A DNA stretch of 23,252 bases, from assembly GCA_002439805.1 (NCBI GenBank), contig DJPQ01000055.1, positions 19,452 to 42,703 on the forward strand, read 5' to 3'. A model generated the notes under the pieces. It was not told where the DNA came from. It did no database searches and was given only the letters and a program-made list of their open reading frames with translations. The DNA comes from Bacteroidales bacterium UBA6408 (GTDB lineage Bacteria > Bacteroidota > Bacteroidia > Bacteroidales > UBA932). Of this stretch, positions 6,208 through 12,001 are shown piece after piece; position 1 is the first letter of the stretch; each line of letters opens with the position of its first letter. The translations under genes and the position numbers were made by a program.

Positions 6208-7350
6208 ATGAAAAAAAAGAAAAAAAGGCAAGGGAATCTGTTTGTAGGCATTTCGGCGGGGGTGCTGATGCTTGCGGCGGCGGGGCTGCTCCTGCTGTCC
6301 TATGTCTCCATTGTCGCGGATCCGGCGAAGGTCTGGTTCTTCTCCATTTTCGGGCTGCTGTTTTTCCCGGCGCTGCTTCTGAATATTGTCCTGATGGTCT
6401 GGGCCGGGGTACGGCGCTCCCGACTTTTCCTGATTCCGCTGCTTGCCATCCTGCCTTCGCTGCTCTTCGTCGGGCGCTATGTCCGTTTCGGCAGTTCCGG
6501 AGCACAGGAGGAGGTTGCACAGGAGGAGGTTGCACAGGGAGGAGTCGCAGTTCCCGCTGCGAGGGGTGGTGTTTCAAAGCTGAGGCTCCTGACCTACAAT
6601 GTCGATAGGTTCGCCTACCGGAGGGACCGGATGTCGCGTGAGGAGTGCATGGATTCGGTTTTTGCCTACCTGAGCCGTCAGGATGCGGACATAATCTGCC
6701 TTCAGGAATATATCACCGACAATCCTGCCGCGCTGAAGTCTTTCGTCAGCTCCCGTATGCCGGGCTATAATGCTGAATACTATCTGCTTAAGGGACGCGG
6801 AGCCTACTGCGGGAACATGACCCTGAGCCGCCTGCCGGTCGCGGGGAAGGGAAAGGTTCTGTTTGAGGACAGCAGCAATCTCGCACTCTGGTCCGACTAT
6901 GTGTCCGGAGGTCGTAAGTTCCGGATATACAATTGTCATTTCGAGAGTTACGCCATATCCATGACGAACATATGGAAATCGATTACCGGAGACAGGGAAA
7001 CCTTGCAGAAAACCGAGCGGAAATACAGGAAGTCCATCGTGCGTCGTCCGAAGCAGGTCAATGATGTACTCGCCCACATTGAGGACAGTCCTGTGGAGGC
7101 TCTTGTGTGCGGGGATTTCAACGACAATCCGATGTCATATACCTACCACCGCATGAGCCGCGGCCGCAAGGACACTTTCGTGGAGGCAGGACGGGGTTTC
7201 GGGGCGAGCTATTCCGCGTTCTGGCCCATGCTGCGCATCGACTATGTGTTCATTCCGGATGAATGGACGCCGACCGCGCACAGGACCGACCGGGTTCGTT
7301 TCTCGGATCATTTTCCTGTCGTGGCGGATTTTGTCGTGAAAAATGACTGA
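6208..7350 (+). CDS. Membrane-anchored endonuclease/exonuclease/phosphatase (EEP) family protein
   Basis: A metal-dependent phosphodiester hydrolase of the EEP (DNase I/APE1) superfamily; substrate not known. Three hydrophobic segments (about 12-34, 42-66, 72-90) anchor it in the inner membrane. A short repetitive linker (about 98-120) leads to the catalytic domain. Active-site motifs are present: TYNV (Asn131), LQE (Glu167), GDFND (Asp303, Asn305) and the terminal SDHFPV (Asp367, His368). Length (380 aa) fits the three-helix EEP proteins common in Bacteroidales. The likely ribosome site AAAGGA directly abuts the ATG, so spacing is poor, but MKKKKK followed by a membrane helix is a convincing N-terminus. 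It is GC-rich again, and I infer that it directly followed the rhomboid gene before the restriction genes inserted. Confidence 0.88.
   Translation: MKKKKKRQGNLFVGISAGVLMLAAAGLLLLSYVSIVADPAKVWFFSIFGLLFFPALLLNIVLMVWAGVRRSRLFLIPLLAILPSLLFVGRYVRFGSSGAQEEVAQEEVAQGGVAVPAARGGVSKLRLLTYNVDRFAYRRDRMSREECMDSVFAYLSRQDADIICLQEYITDNPAALKSFVSSRMPGYNAEYYLLKGRGAYCGNMTLSRLPVAGKGKVLFEDSSNLALWSDYVSGGRKFRIYNCHFESYAISMTNIWKSITGDRETLQKTERKYRKSIVRRPKQVNDVLAHIEDSPVEALVCGDFNDNPMSYTYHRMSRGRKDTFVEAGRGFGASYSAFWPMLRIDYVFIPDEWTPTAHRTDRVRFSDHFPVVADFVVKND
6502..6540 (+). repeat. 15-nt tandem repeat inside the EEP gene
   Basis: The unit GCACAGGAGGAGGTT occurs at 6502-6516 and 6517-6531 and begins a third time at 6532 (GCACAGGGA). 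It encodes repeated AQEEV in the linker between membrane and catalytic domains. The unit is a multiple of three, so copy-number change would keep frame and only alter linker length. It contains GGAGGAGGT, a strong anti-16S match. Confidence 0.8.
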
Positions 7351-7424
7351 CATGGCGTGACCGGGTATGGAGACGAAATCATAAGCTTTGGGCAACACAT
7401 TGAGAGATAAGAATATAAAAATAC

Positions 7425-8036
7425 ATGAACATGAATGACTATAAGGAAGAACTGAAGAGGACGCTTGATGTCCTTCGCGGGGGCGGGATTATTCTATATC
7501 CTACCGACACCGTCTGGGGGCTTGGCTGCGACGCCACCGACCCCGAGGCCGTGGCAAAAATCTATGCTCTGAAACATCGTTCCGACAGCAAGTCGCTGGT
7601 GCTGCTCGCTTCGGATGTGGACATGATTTGCCGCTATGTCCGGGAAATCCCGGAGATGGCCGTGCAGCTGATTGAGGTCAATGACAAGCCGATGACAATA
7701 ATCTACCCTGGAGCGGTTCATGGCGAGGAGGGACAGCCGGCGGAGCGTCATCGTCTGGCTTATAATGTCGTGGCGGCGGACGGGACGGTGGGAATCCGTA
7801 TTCCGATGATGGATTTCTGCCGGGAACTTGTCGCGGCGCTCGGCCGGCCCCTGGTTTCCACTTCGGCGAACATTTCCGGAGAGCCGACCCCTAAGATCTT
7901 CTCTGAAATCACGAAGCCGGTGCTTGACGGGGTTGACTATGTCGTTGACCGGGCTCTTGAAGGCGGGGCTACGGGGCAGGCGTCGTCAATCATAAAGGTC
8001 GGGCTTGACGCTTCGGTCGAGATAATCAGGAAATAG
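7425..8036 (+). CDS. tsaC: Threonylcarbamoyl-AMP synthase (Sua5/YciO/YrdC family)
   Basis: TsaC makes L-threonylcarbamoyl-AMP from threonine, bicarbonate and ATP, the first step of t6A37 modification of ANN-decoding tRNAs. The YrdC fold signatures are present: YPTDTVWGLGCDA (25-37), YALKHRSDSKSL (47-58), the Pro/Thr/pyrophosphate region PMTIIYPG (about 89-96), and STSANISGEPTP (145-156). There is only the YrdC domain and no C-terminal Sua5 extension (203 aa). The 74-nt gap from the EEP gene holds no clear promoter. A second ATG lies 6 nt downstream of the first, so the start could be 7425 or 7431. YciO/YwlC paralogues are a less likely alternative. Confidence 0.9.
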   Translation: MNMNDYKEELKRTLDVLRGGGIILYPTDTVWGLGCDATDPEAVAKIYALKHRSDSKSLVLLASDVDMICRYVREIPEMAVQLIEVNDKPMTIIYPGAVHGEEGQPAERHRLAYNVVAADGTVGIRIPMMDFCRELVAALGRPLVSTSANISGEPTPKIFSEITKPVLDGVDYVVDRALEGGATGQASSIIKVGLDASVEIIRK

Positions 8037-8061
8037 CGAAACGCAGTGAAATCGAGGAATC

Positions 8062-8094
8062 TTTGTGCGTGGAAAATGCTGTGGGAGAACTTTG
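8062..8094 (+). promoter_or_regulatory. Possible promoter for rsmE
   Basis: TTTG (8062-8065), 21 nt, then GAACTTTG (8087-8094). This fits the Bacteroidota TTTG-N19/21-TAnnTTTG layout with one mismatch in the -7 box (TA read as GA). It lies 18 nt before the rsmE ATG, which would leave an mRNA leader of only about 10 nt. Confidence 0.35.
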
Positions 8095-8111
8095 AGTAAA
8101 GAGAAAACATA

Positions 8112-8990
8112 ATGGAGCTGTTTTATTCAAATAATATCGATGGGGAAATTGTCCGTCTCGACGAGGAGGAGTCCGGTCACTGCGTCCGGGTCCTGAGACA
8201 TCGTGCCGGGGATGAAATCAGTGTCATTGACGGCCGCGGGGCGCTGTTGCAATGCCGCATAACGTCCGACAGGCCGAAGGCTGTTGAGGCCGAGGTGATT
8301 TCCCGCATCGAGGGATGGAACGCGCACCCGTACCGTCTGACCATGGCAGTGTGTCCGACGAAGAATATGGACCGCTACGAGTGGTTCGTCGAAAAGGCGA
8401 CCGAGATGGGCGTGGGCTCGATTATACCTGTGATAGGTGAACATTCCGAACGTCGTGTCGTCAAGACTCAGAGGCTTGAGAAGATAGTCCTTTCGGCTGC
8501 CAAGCAGTCACTCAAGGGCGCAATCCCCGAAATAGCTGAACCTGTGAGCGTCAAGGACTTCATCATGGCAGGCGGTGAAGCCTCACCGGATGTGCCGGAC
8601 GCCCTCTCCGGATATGTTCCTGCAGATGCCGGCATGGAAGCGTCCAACGCTCCTCTCAGGCTGATTGCCTGCTGTTTCGAGGATGCCGAACACCCGCGCA
8701 AGTCCGTGAAGGAGTCACTTGTGGAATGGCTCGGGGCTAATTTCCCCGCCTTTGCAGGAAAAAGGGTTGAGGCATACGAAGAGAACACGATGCGCGATGG
8801 TCGGCTTCCTGACACCGATATTCCTGAAATCACGGTTCTCATAGGCCCGGAAGGCGATTTCTCCGCGGACGAACTGCACATGGCCATGGAGCACGGCTAC
8901 ATTCCGGTTCACCTCGGCCCCTCCCGCCTGCGCACTGAGACGGCCGCCCTGCTATGCGTGGCGGAGGTCTATTCGGCCTTGGCGCTGTGA
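8112..8990 (+). CDS. rsmE: 16S rRNA (uracil1498-N3)-methyltransferase
   Basis: RsmE methylates N3 of U1498 in helix 44 of 16S rRNA using SAM. It has an N-terminal PUA-like domain with HCVRVLRHRAGD (23-34) and a C-terminal SPOUT (trefoil-knot) domain with KATEMGV (95-101), AAKQSLKGAIPEI (129-141), IGPEGDFS (244-251) and LGPSRLRTETAAL (268-280). At 292 aa it is about 50 residues longer than the usual 235-245. The extra sequence lies in two low-complexity stretches within the SPOUT domain, about residues 152-182 and 193-237, before the IGPEG knot motif. The catalytic knot is intact, so activity is expected. Confidence 0.93.
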   Translation: MELFYSNNIDGEIVRLDEEESGHCVRVLRHRAGDEISVIDGRGALLQCRITSDRPKAVEAEVISRIEGWNAHPYRLTMAVCPTKNMDRYEWFVEKATEMGVGSIIPVIGEHSERRVVKTQRLEKIVLSAAKQSLKGAIPEIAEPVSVKDFIMAGGEASPDVPDALSGYVPADAGMEASNAPLRLIACCFEDAEHPRKSVKESLVEWLGANFPAFAGKRVEAYEENTMRDGRLPDTDIPEITVLIGPEGDFSADELHMAMEHGYIPVHLGPSRLRTETAALLCVAEVYSALAL

Positions 8991-9019
8991 ACCGCAGCGG
9001 GTTACGGTCGCCCGGATAC

Positions 9020-9043
9020 ACCGGAAAAATTGACTGTCCGGTG
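9020..9043 (+). other. Small hairpin between rsmE and the cardiolipin synthase gene
   Basis: CACCGG (9020-9025) and CCGGTG (9038-9043) form a perfect 6-bp stem with a 12-nt loop in the 82-nt spacer. There is no T-run, so termination is unlikely. Role unknown. Confidence 0.35.
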
Positions 9044-9072
9044 GATGATTATTTGTTTATGGTCAGAATAAT

Positions 9073-10494
9073 ATGGGAACGGTATTGAGCTCCATATATG
9101 CGCTGCTGATTGCGGCTATTATCTACATCCTGCTGAAGGAACGGCGCGACCCCGCCGAGACTCTGGCATGGATACTGATTATACTTGTCATCCCGGTCGG
9201 CGGTATGCTCGCCTATATGCTTTTCGGCCGCAGCTGGCGCAAGAGCCGGCAGTTCAGCTACGATGACGACACCGTGTCGAAGAAGCTCCGCGCCATATGT
9301 TCCGAACAGCTGAAGGAAATCTCCAAGCCGGAGTATGCGGAACTTGTAGGCCGCAACTTCGTCACCCTTCTTCTCAACAACGGAGATGCTGCGCTCACCC
9401 TCGGAAACCGTCTGAAGATTCTCAACAACGGCTGCGAGTGCTTCCCCGCGATGTTCGCCGACCTCAGGAACGCGAGCCGGTTCATTCACATAGAAATCTT
9501 CGGCATCGAGAGCGGGGAACTCTTCGAGCAGCTGCTTGCCATACTTTCGGAGCGTGCCGCATCCGGCGTGGAGGTCCGCGTGATTTTCGACAGCGTGGGC
9601 AGCCGTGCCCTGAAGCTGCGCGACGTGGAGCGCATGCGGGCGGCGGGAATCGAAGCCTACAGCTATATGCCCGTCTGGCTGCCTCATTTCGCCAACAAGT
9701 TCAACTACCGCAACCACCGCAAGATTGTCGTGATTGACGGCGAGGTAGGCTACACCGGAGGGATGAACATCGCCGACCGATACCTCCACGGCACGAAGCG
9801 CGGCGTGTGGCGGGACACCCAGATTCGCCTTGAGGGCGGTTCGGTCACCATGCTCAACGCCGTCTTCATCAACGACTGGTCGTTCGTGACCGACGGGGAA
9901 CTGCTCTACGACATGAAGTATTTCCCGATGCCTGATGTCCCGCAGACCCTCCCGATTCAGATTGCGACCTCCGGACCGGACTCCCCGCACGCGACCATTA
10001 TGCAGGCCTATTTCGCCGCCATCGGAAACGCCAGGCGCTACATCTACCTCTCCACCCCGTATCTGCTTCCTAACCAGCCTATTGTGACGGCTCTGAAGGT
10101 CGCGGCGATGAGCGGGGTCGATGTGCGGATTCTCATCCCCGTGCGAGGGGACAACATGGTCGTGGCCTGGGCCGGATATTCCAATATAGACACGCTGCTC
10201 GACTCCGGCGTGTCGGTTTATCTCTACAAAAAAGGGTTCAATCATTCGAAATTCCTCGTCATCGACGACGAATTCTGTTCCATAGGCTCCGCGAACCTCG
10301 ACTACCGAAGCTTCGACACGGACTTCGAGGTCCAGGCATATATCTACGCCCCGGAAATCAGCCGCGAGCTGAAGGGATATTTCCTCGCCGACCTTAACGA
10401 CAGCGAACTGGTTACCCGAGAAAAATGGGAGCACCGTTCCCGCGTCAGCAAAATCATGGAACCAGTCGCCCGCCTCTTCGGCTCGCTGTTCTAA
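9073..10494 (+). CDS. cls: Cardiolipin synthase (two phospholipase D motifs)
   Basis: It condenses two phosphatidylglycerol molecules into cardiolipin and glycerol at the inner membrane. Two N-terminal hydrophobic segments (about 5-20 and 30-50) are followed by two PLDc domains with complete HKD motifs: His215-Lys217-Asp222 (NHRKIVVID) and His391-Lys393-Asp398 (NHSKFLVID), each followed by the usual Gly/Ser-rich GG(M)N or GSAN sequence. The 473-aa length and domain order match ClsA-type bacterial synthases. A large open frame on the opposite strand is an artefact of GC-rich codon use. It starts 82 nt after rsmE and its stop is 12 nt before the phosphodiesterase gene, so those two are probably one transcript. 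Confidence 0.93.
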   Translation: MGTVLSSIYALLIAAIIYILLKERRDPAETLAWILIILVIPVGGMLAYMLFGRSWRKSRQFSYDDDTVSKKLRAICSEQLKEISKPEYAELVGRNFVTLLLNNGDAALTLGNRLKILNNGCECFPAMFADLRNASRFIHIEIFGIESGELFEQLLAILSERAASGVEVRVIFDSVGSRALKLRDVERMRAAGIEAYSYMPVWLPHFANKFNYRNHRKIVVIDGEVGYTGGMNIADRYLHGTKRGVWRDTQIRLEGGSVTMLNAVFINDWSFVTDGELLYDMKYFPMPDVPQTLPIQIATSGPDSPHATIMQAYFAAIGNARRYIYLSTPYLLPNQPIVTALKVAAMSGVDVRILIPVRGDNMVVAWAGYSNIDTLLDSGVSVYLYKKGFNHSKFLVIDDEFCSIGSANLDYRSFDTDFEVQAYIYAPEISRELKGYFLADLNDSELVTREKWEHRSRVSKIMEPVARLFGSLF

Positions 10495-10506
10495 TCTTTT
10501 AATTTT

Positions 10507-11019
10507 ATGTTTATAGGACTTATTTCTGATACTCACGGGGTGTTTGACGCCCCTTTCAGGGAATTTCTCGCTCCGGTGGATGAAATCTGGCACGCCGGAG
10601 ACTTCGGCGGGGGATTCGAGACGGCGGCGGAGATTGCCGCCTTCAAGCCGCTGGTCGGGGTCTGCGGGAACTGCGACAACTATGACCTGCGCTACGACTA
10701 CCCCATGCACCGTTTCTGGGAGTGCGAGGGGATGAAGGTGCTGATGACCCACATAGGCGGCTACCCCGGAAAGTATGACCGCAATGCCTACGCGCTGCTG
10801 ATGCGCTACCGGCCGGACATCTTCGTCTGCGGCCATTCGCACATCCTCCGGGTGGTCTATGACAAAAATTTCAAGATGATGGTGCTGAACCCGGGCGCTG
10901 CCGGACTCCAGGGCTTCCACATAGTCCGCACCGCCCTGCGCTTCCACATCGACGAGGGCAGGATTCACGACATGGAGGTGTTCAGGCTTGACCGCGAGCA
11001 GCCGGCGCTGAGGCAATAA
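10507..11019 (+). CDS. YfcE/MJ0936-type metallophosphodiesterase
   Basis: A binuclear-metal phosphoesterase of the calcineurin-like superfamily. Metal-binding motifs are in canonical order: SDTH (7-10), HAGD (29-32), GNCD (54-57), MTHIGG (80-85), CGHSH (108-112) and LNPGA. This short single-domain type (170 aa here) usually hydrolyses model phosphodiesters, and the physiological substrate is unknown. Thirteen nt separate its start from the cardiolipin synthase stop. No terminator is obvious behind it. Confidence 0.9.
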   Translation: MFIGLISDTHGVFDAPFREFLAPVDEIWHAGDFGGGFETAAEIAAFKPLVGVCGNCDNYDLRYDYPMHRFWECEGMKVLMTHIGGYPGKYDRNAYALLMRYRPDIFVCGHSHILRVVYDKNFKMMVLNPGAAGLQGFHIVRTALRFHIDEGRIHDMEVFRLDREQPALRQ

Positions 11020-11173
11020 TGCCCCGGATTGCGGCACGGAACTACTTTTTTAGAGGCATGAATGAAAATTCAGGCTATTTTATGAAGGTTTCTTGGTGCG
11101 GTTGGTGGGGAATTGAAGAGGAAATGAGTAAAAAAGTTGAGAAAAATATTTGCGGATTTATAAATTATGTGTA

Positions 11174-11206
11174 TTTTCGCGGCTTGGTAGAAAAACGGTA
11201 ATCTTG
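11174..11206 (+). promoter_or_regulatory. Promoter of the cysteine-rich lipoprotein gene
   Basis: TTCG (11176-11179), 19 nt, then TAATCTTG (11199-11206): each box has one mismatch to TTTG-N19/21-TAnnTTTG. Transcription would start about 11213, giving a 50-nt AT-rich leader. The upstream 11020-11175 stretch is AT-rich and holds no supported gene. Confidence 0.55.
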
Positions 11207-11262
11207 CAGTTAGTGTTTTGTTCTACTGTGGTATTTGTTTAATTAAATCATTTTTCAGTATT

Positions 11263-11451
11263 ATGAAAAAGGTATTTATGTCTTTGGCAGTTGTAGCTCT
11301 TATGCTCGCTACCGTGTCTTGCGCCTGCAACAACAATCAGAAGAAGGCTGAGGCTACTGAGGAAGCTGCAAAAACAGAGTGCTGCGATTCTTGCTGCGCC
11401 GCTGCTGACACAACTTGCACGGCCTGCGACAGCACAGTCGTTGCCGAGTAA
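11263..11451 (+). CDS. Small cysteine-rich lipoprotein (62 aa)
   Basis: A signal peptide (MKKVFMSLAVVALMLATVSC) ends in a lipobox with Cys20 as the lipidated residue. The mature part is only 43 residues, Lys/Glu/Ala-rich, with seven further cysteines at 22, 40, 41, 44, 45, 52 and 55, arranged CCxxCC then CxxC. This could bind metal or form a compact disulphide knot outside the inner membrane; no function is established from sequence. The start at 11263 is chosen because the frame upstream is leader and MKK begins the signal peptide. The gene has its own promoter and a strong terminator, so it is a monocistronic and possibly highly expressed unit. Short Lys/Glu-rich Cys lipoproteins seem common in Bacteroidales, but I do not recognise a named family. 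Confidence 0.82.
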   Translation: MKKVFMSLAVVALMLATVSCACNNNQKKAEATEEAAKTECCDSCCAAADTTCTACDSTVVAE

Positions 11452-11469
11452 TTCGGTTCTCAACTGCAA

Positions 11470-11524
11470 AAGCGTCCCCGGACGCTTCAAAGATATTGTC
11501 CGCAAAGGAACAATATCTTTTTTT
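11470..11524 (+). terminator. Double-hairpin terminator of the cysteine-rich lipoprotein gene
   Basis: A first hairpin pairs AAGCGTCC (11470-11477) with GGACGCTT (11480-11487). A second pairs AAAGATATTGT (11489-11499) with ACAATATCTTT (11510-11520) and runs into a T-tract to 11524. The second is a good intrinsic terminator. Confidence 0.85.
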
Positions 11525-11585
11525 GTTCGTCTTTATTCCTTTTCTGACAAATATCACGAGTAAAAGGTTCAGAGGGAAAGCAAGA

Positions 11586-11598
11586 AGCCCCAATAGGC
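11586..11598 (-). terminator. Weak terminator candidate behind the minus-strand small gene
   Basis: On the minus strand AGCC, a short loop and GGCT form a small GC stem followed by a T/C-rich stretch. The stem is only 4-5 bp, so confidence is low. Confidence 0.25.
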
Positions 11599-11600
11599 TG

Positions 11601-11614
11601 TCAGCTTAAGCTGA
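11601..11614. repeat. Perfect 14-nt palindrome
   Basis: TCAGCTTAAGCTGA reads the same on both strands. It lies 2 nt beyond the stop of the minus-strand small gene. It could be a dimeric protein-binding site, or part of a 3' end structure. Confidence 0.4.
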
Positions 11615-11616
11615 TT

Positions 11617-11760
11617 CTACTTGCGAGTTCCCCAGCCTGCACGAAGGTGCTCTTTGACGAACTCGAATCGTCCATTGCGGAAACTCCGGTAAGCGTTTAC
11701 ATGGACAGACTTTTCGCTTTCAATAAAGCGAATTTGGTCGAATGAGTTATCCTTTATCAT
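11617..11760 (-). CDS. Unrecognised small protein (47 aa) with structured leader
   Basis: The product begins MIKDNSFDQIRFIESEKSV and ends EHLRAGWGTRK. It is basic and hydrophilic, with many Arg, Phe and His, and has no signal peptide or membrane helix, so a small cytoplasmic nucleic-acid- or protein-binding peptide is plausible. I do not recognise a family. Reasons to call it: an uninterrupted frame with balanced codon use, a near-consensus promoter 155 nt upstream with exact 19-nt spacing, and a leader with extensive complementarity that includes the start codon. It is convergent to the cysteine-rich lipoprotein gene and divergent from radA. It could also be a remnant of a longer gene, but a dedicated promoter argues against this. 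Confidence 0.6.
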   Translation of the reverse strand: MIKDNSFDQIRFIESEKSVHVNAYRSFRNGRFEFVKEHLRAGWGTRK

Positions 11761-11910
11761 ATAAATATTTGATTAGCAAAGTGGAAAGGATACCATTGCC
11801 CCATATTCACACTACGTCCTCTGAACCTGTAGCAAAAAACAAAGAGACACATTTCCATCTTGCAACAGATAAAAATATGTCTCTTTTTCGTTTGCTAATC
11901 TTTATATGAT
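11756..11910 (-). promoter_or_regulatory. Structured 5' leader with possible start-codon sequestration
   Basis: On the minus-strand RNA the first 20 nt (11910-11891, ATCATATAAAGATTAGCAAA) can pair with TTTGCTAATC (11780-11771) and TTTATATGAT (11765-11756), bridged by a 5-nt bulge. The latter contains the start codon of the 47-aa gene. Between them, AGCAAACGAAAAAGAGACA (11896-11878) pairs with 11849-11831 in a separate 19-nt stem with 3 mismatches and a 28-nt loop. The two pairings compete for AGCAAA. This layout resembles a translational switch. A pair of terminal inverted repeats of a small element is the alternative reading. Confidence 0.55.
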
Positions 11911-11914
11911 GTCG

Positions 11915-11945
11915 CGAAGGTACAATGATTTTTTATATAAACAAA
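11915..11945 (-). promoter_or_regulatory. Promoter of the minus-strand small gene
   Basis: Read on the minus strand: TTTG (11945-11942), exactly 19 nt, then TACCTTCG (11922-11915). This matches the Bacteroidota consensus TTTG-N19/21-TAnnTTTG with one mismatch. The predicted start near 11908-11910 coincides with the beginning of the leader's outer pairing arm. Confidence 0.65.
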
Positions 11946-11963
11946 CATTTGCGGTAGATTTAT

Positions 11964-11971
11964 TAAATTTG
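11964..11971 (+). promoter_or_regulatory. -7 box of the radA promoter
   Basis: TAAATTTG, an exact TAnnTTTG match, 30 nt before the radA ATG. No TTTG is found at the ideal -33 distance. It is back to back with the promoter of the minus-strand small gene. Confidence 0.55.
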
Positions 11972-12001
11972 CTGCTCGGAATTTAACGGAGCTGATGATA
12001 T

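Larger units (their letters stand above)
11452..12001. other. 550-nt region between the lipoprotein gene and radA
   Basis: No long plus-strand gene is present. It holds, in order: the lipoprotein terminator (to 11524), an AT-rich stretch, a weak minus-strand hairpin (11586-11598), a 14-nt perfect palindrome (11601-11614), a 47-codon minus-strand gene (11617-11760), its structured leader and promoter (11761-11945), and the radA promoter (11964-11971). Confidence 0.7.

Noticed and set aside
5336..6577. 413-codon minus-strand frame opposite the restriction nuclease
   Set aside because: It is antisense to a clear HincII-like gene and to the EEP gene; its N-terminal part is a Pro/Arg-rich artefact.
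9049..11037. 662-codon open frame on the minus strand
   Set aside because: It mirrors the cardiolipin synthase and phosphodiesterase genes in high-GC codons, has His/Val/Glu-rich low-information sequence and no recognisable domain. The plus-strand genes have full catalytic motifs.
11019..11201. 60-codon frame starting in the stop codon of the phosphodiesterase gene
   Set aside because: The TAATG overlap hints at coupling, but the product has no family resemblance, composition is like AT-rich intergenic DNA, and its 3' end runs into the lipoprotein promoter. Kept out at low likelihood.
11756..11910. Reading the 20-nt inverted repeats as a complete insertion sequence or MITE
   Set aside because: No target-site duplication could be found outside the arms and no transposase is present. 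The promoter and ATG positions fit a regulatory leader better, though a genome copy-number search is still needed.
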